Source: Clostridia bacterium
Lineage (GTDB): Bacteria > Bacillota > Clostridia > Christensenellales > CAG-917
Assembly (NCBI GenBank): GCA_900763875.1
Contig: CAAFLX010000025.1
Span: forward strand, 1 to 48,797
Direction: 5' to 3'
Length of the DNA stretch: 48,797 nt
Positions 48,726-48,797 of the stretch are shown in pieces. Both the position numbers and the translations under genes were made by a program. Position 1 is the first letter of the stretch. Every line of letters starts with the position of its first letter. The notes beneath the pieces are model-generated. The model made no database searches and was not told where the DNA came from. It saw only the letters and a list, made by a program, of their open reading frames with translations.

Positions 48726-48797
48726 AACATAGCGTTGACGGGTATAAACAGCGAATAGAGATTGGCCCAATTTTTAATGATTTTATTAAATTATTTA

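Overview
The window looks like chromosome from a low-to-mid GC member of the Bacillota, most likely an uncultured gut member of the class Clostridia. The signs are a DUF134/NifX/ferredoxin cluster, DUF4364 and DUF5685 proteins, a complete V-type ATPase operon, QueH, an FMN riboswitch on an ECF S component, and the order rpmE - DUF1385/prmC - prfA. This assignment is inferred from gene content; there is no rRNA to confirm it. I saw no tRNA, rRNA, CRISPR, phage or transposase gene.

Layout. 1-1200: a small metal/Fe-S cluster (DUF134 HTH protein, NifX-like protein, ferredoxin) behind a strong promoter that overlaps a perfect 14-bp palindrome. 1469-4155: a secreted, membrane-anchored papain-like protease with CxxC repeats, ended by an unusual run of iterated terminator arms. 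4262-6888: malic enzyme, divergent from a two-subunit Fe-S fumarase; together they interconvert fumarate, malate and pyruvate, with a 17-bp inverted repeat in the shared promoter region. 6913-10140: a DUF4364 protein and a riboflavin-type ECF S component under an FMN riboswitch, surrounded by dispersed repeats and a hairpin array. 10144-20598: one 3437-residue surface protein built of Ig-like and MBG/YDG-like repeats with a C-terminal membrane anchor.

20901-30087: rpiB and nine V-ATPase genes (H-I-K-E-C-F-A-B-D) in what looks like one operon. The K subunit keeps the Na+ ligands known from Enterococcus hirae NtpK, so the pump is probably Na+-linked. 30186-35952: queH, divergent from an ABC ATPase/FtsX-like permease/lipoprotein cassette. 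35956-36411: a promoter, a structured leader with a terminator, and a TM1266-family regulator; I do not recognise the leader and it is the best candidate here for an undescribed regulatory RNA. 36412-37174: a mosaic of dispersed repeats. 37175-39685: a three-gene ABC importer of unknown substrate. 39763-43429: translation genes rpmE, a DUF1385-PrmC fusion and prfA. 43629-47178: a small P-loop protein with threonine synthase, then DUF5685 and J-like proteins. 47175-47745: repeats again; 47835-48725: a membrane protein with an acidic tail.

The main unexplained signals are non-coding: (i) about 0.3-kb dispersed intergenic repeats in at least five copies, two in tandem; (ii) a second two-unit repeat family after rpmE and after the J-like gene; (iii) an array of short hairpins delimited by GATATC whose stems differ in sequence but stay paired; (iv) the leader before the TM1266-family gene; (v) promoters whose -10 box lies 6 bp before the start codon, suggesting leaderless mRNAs for fumarase and queH.
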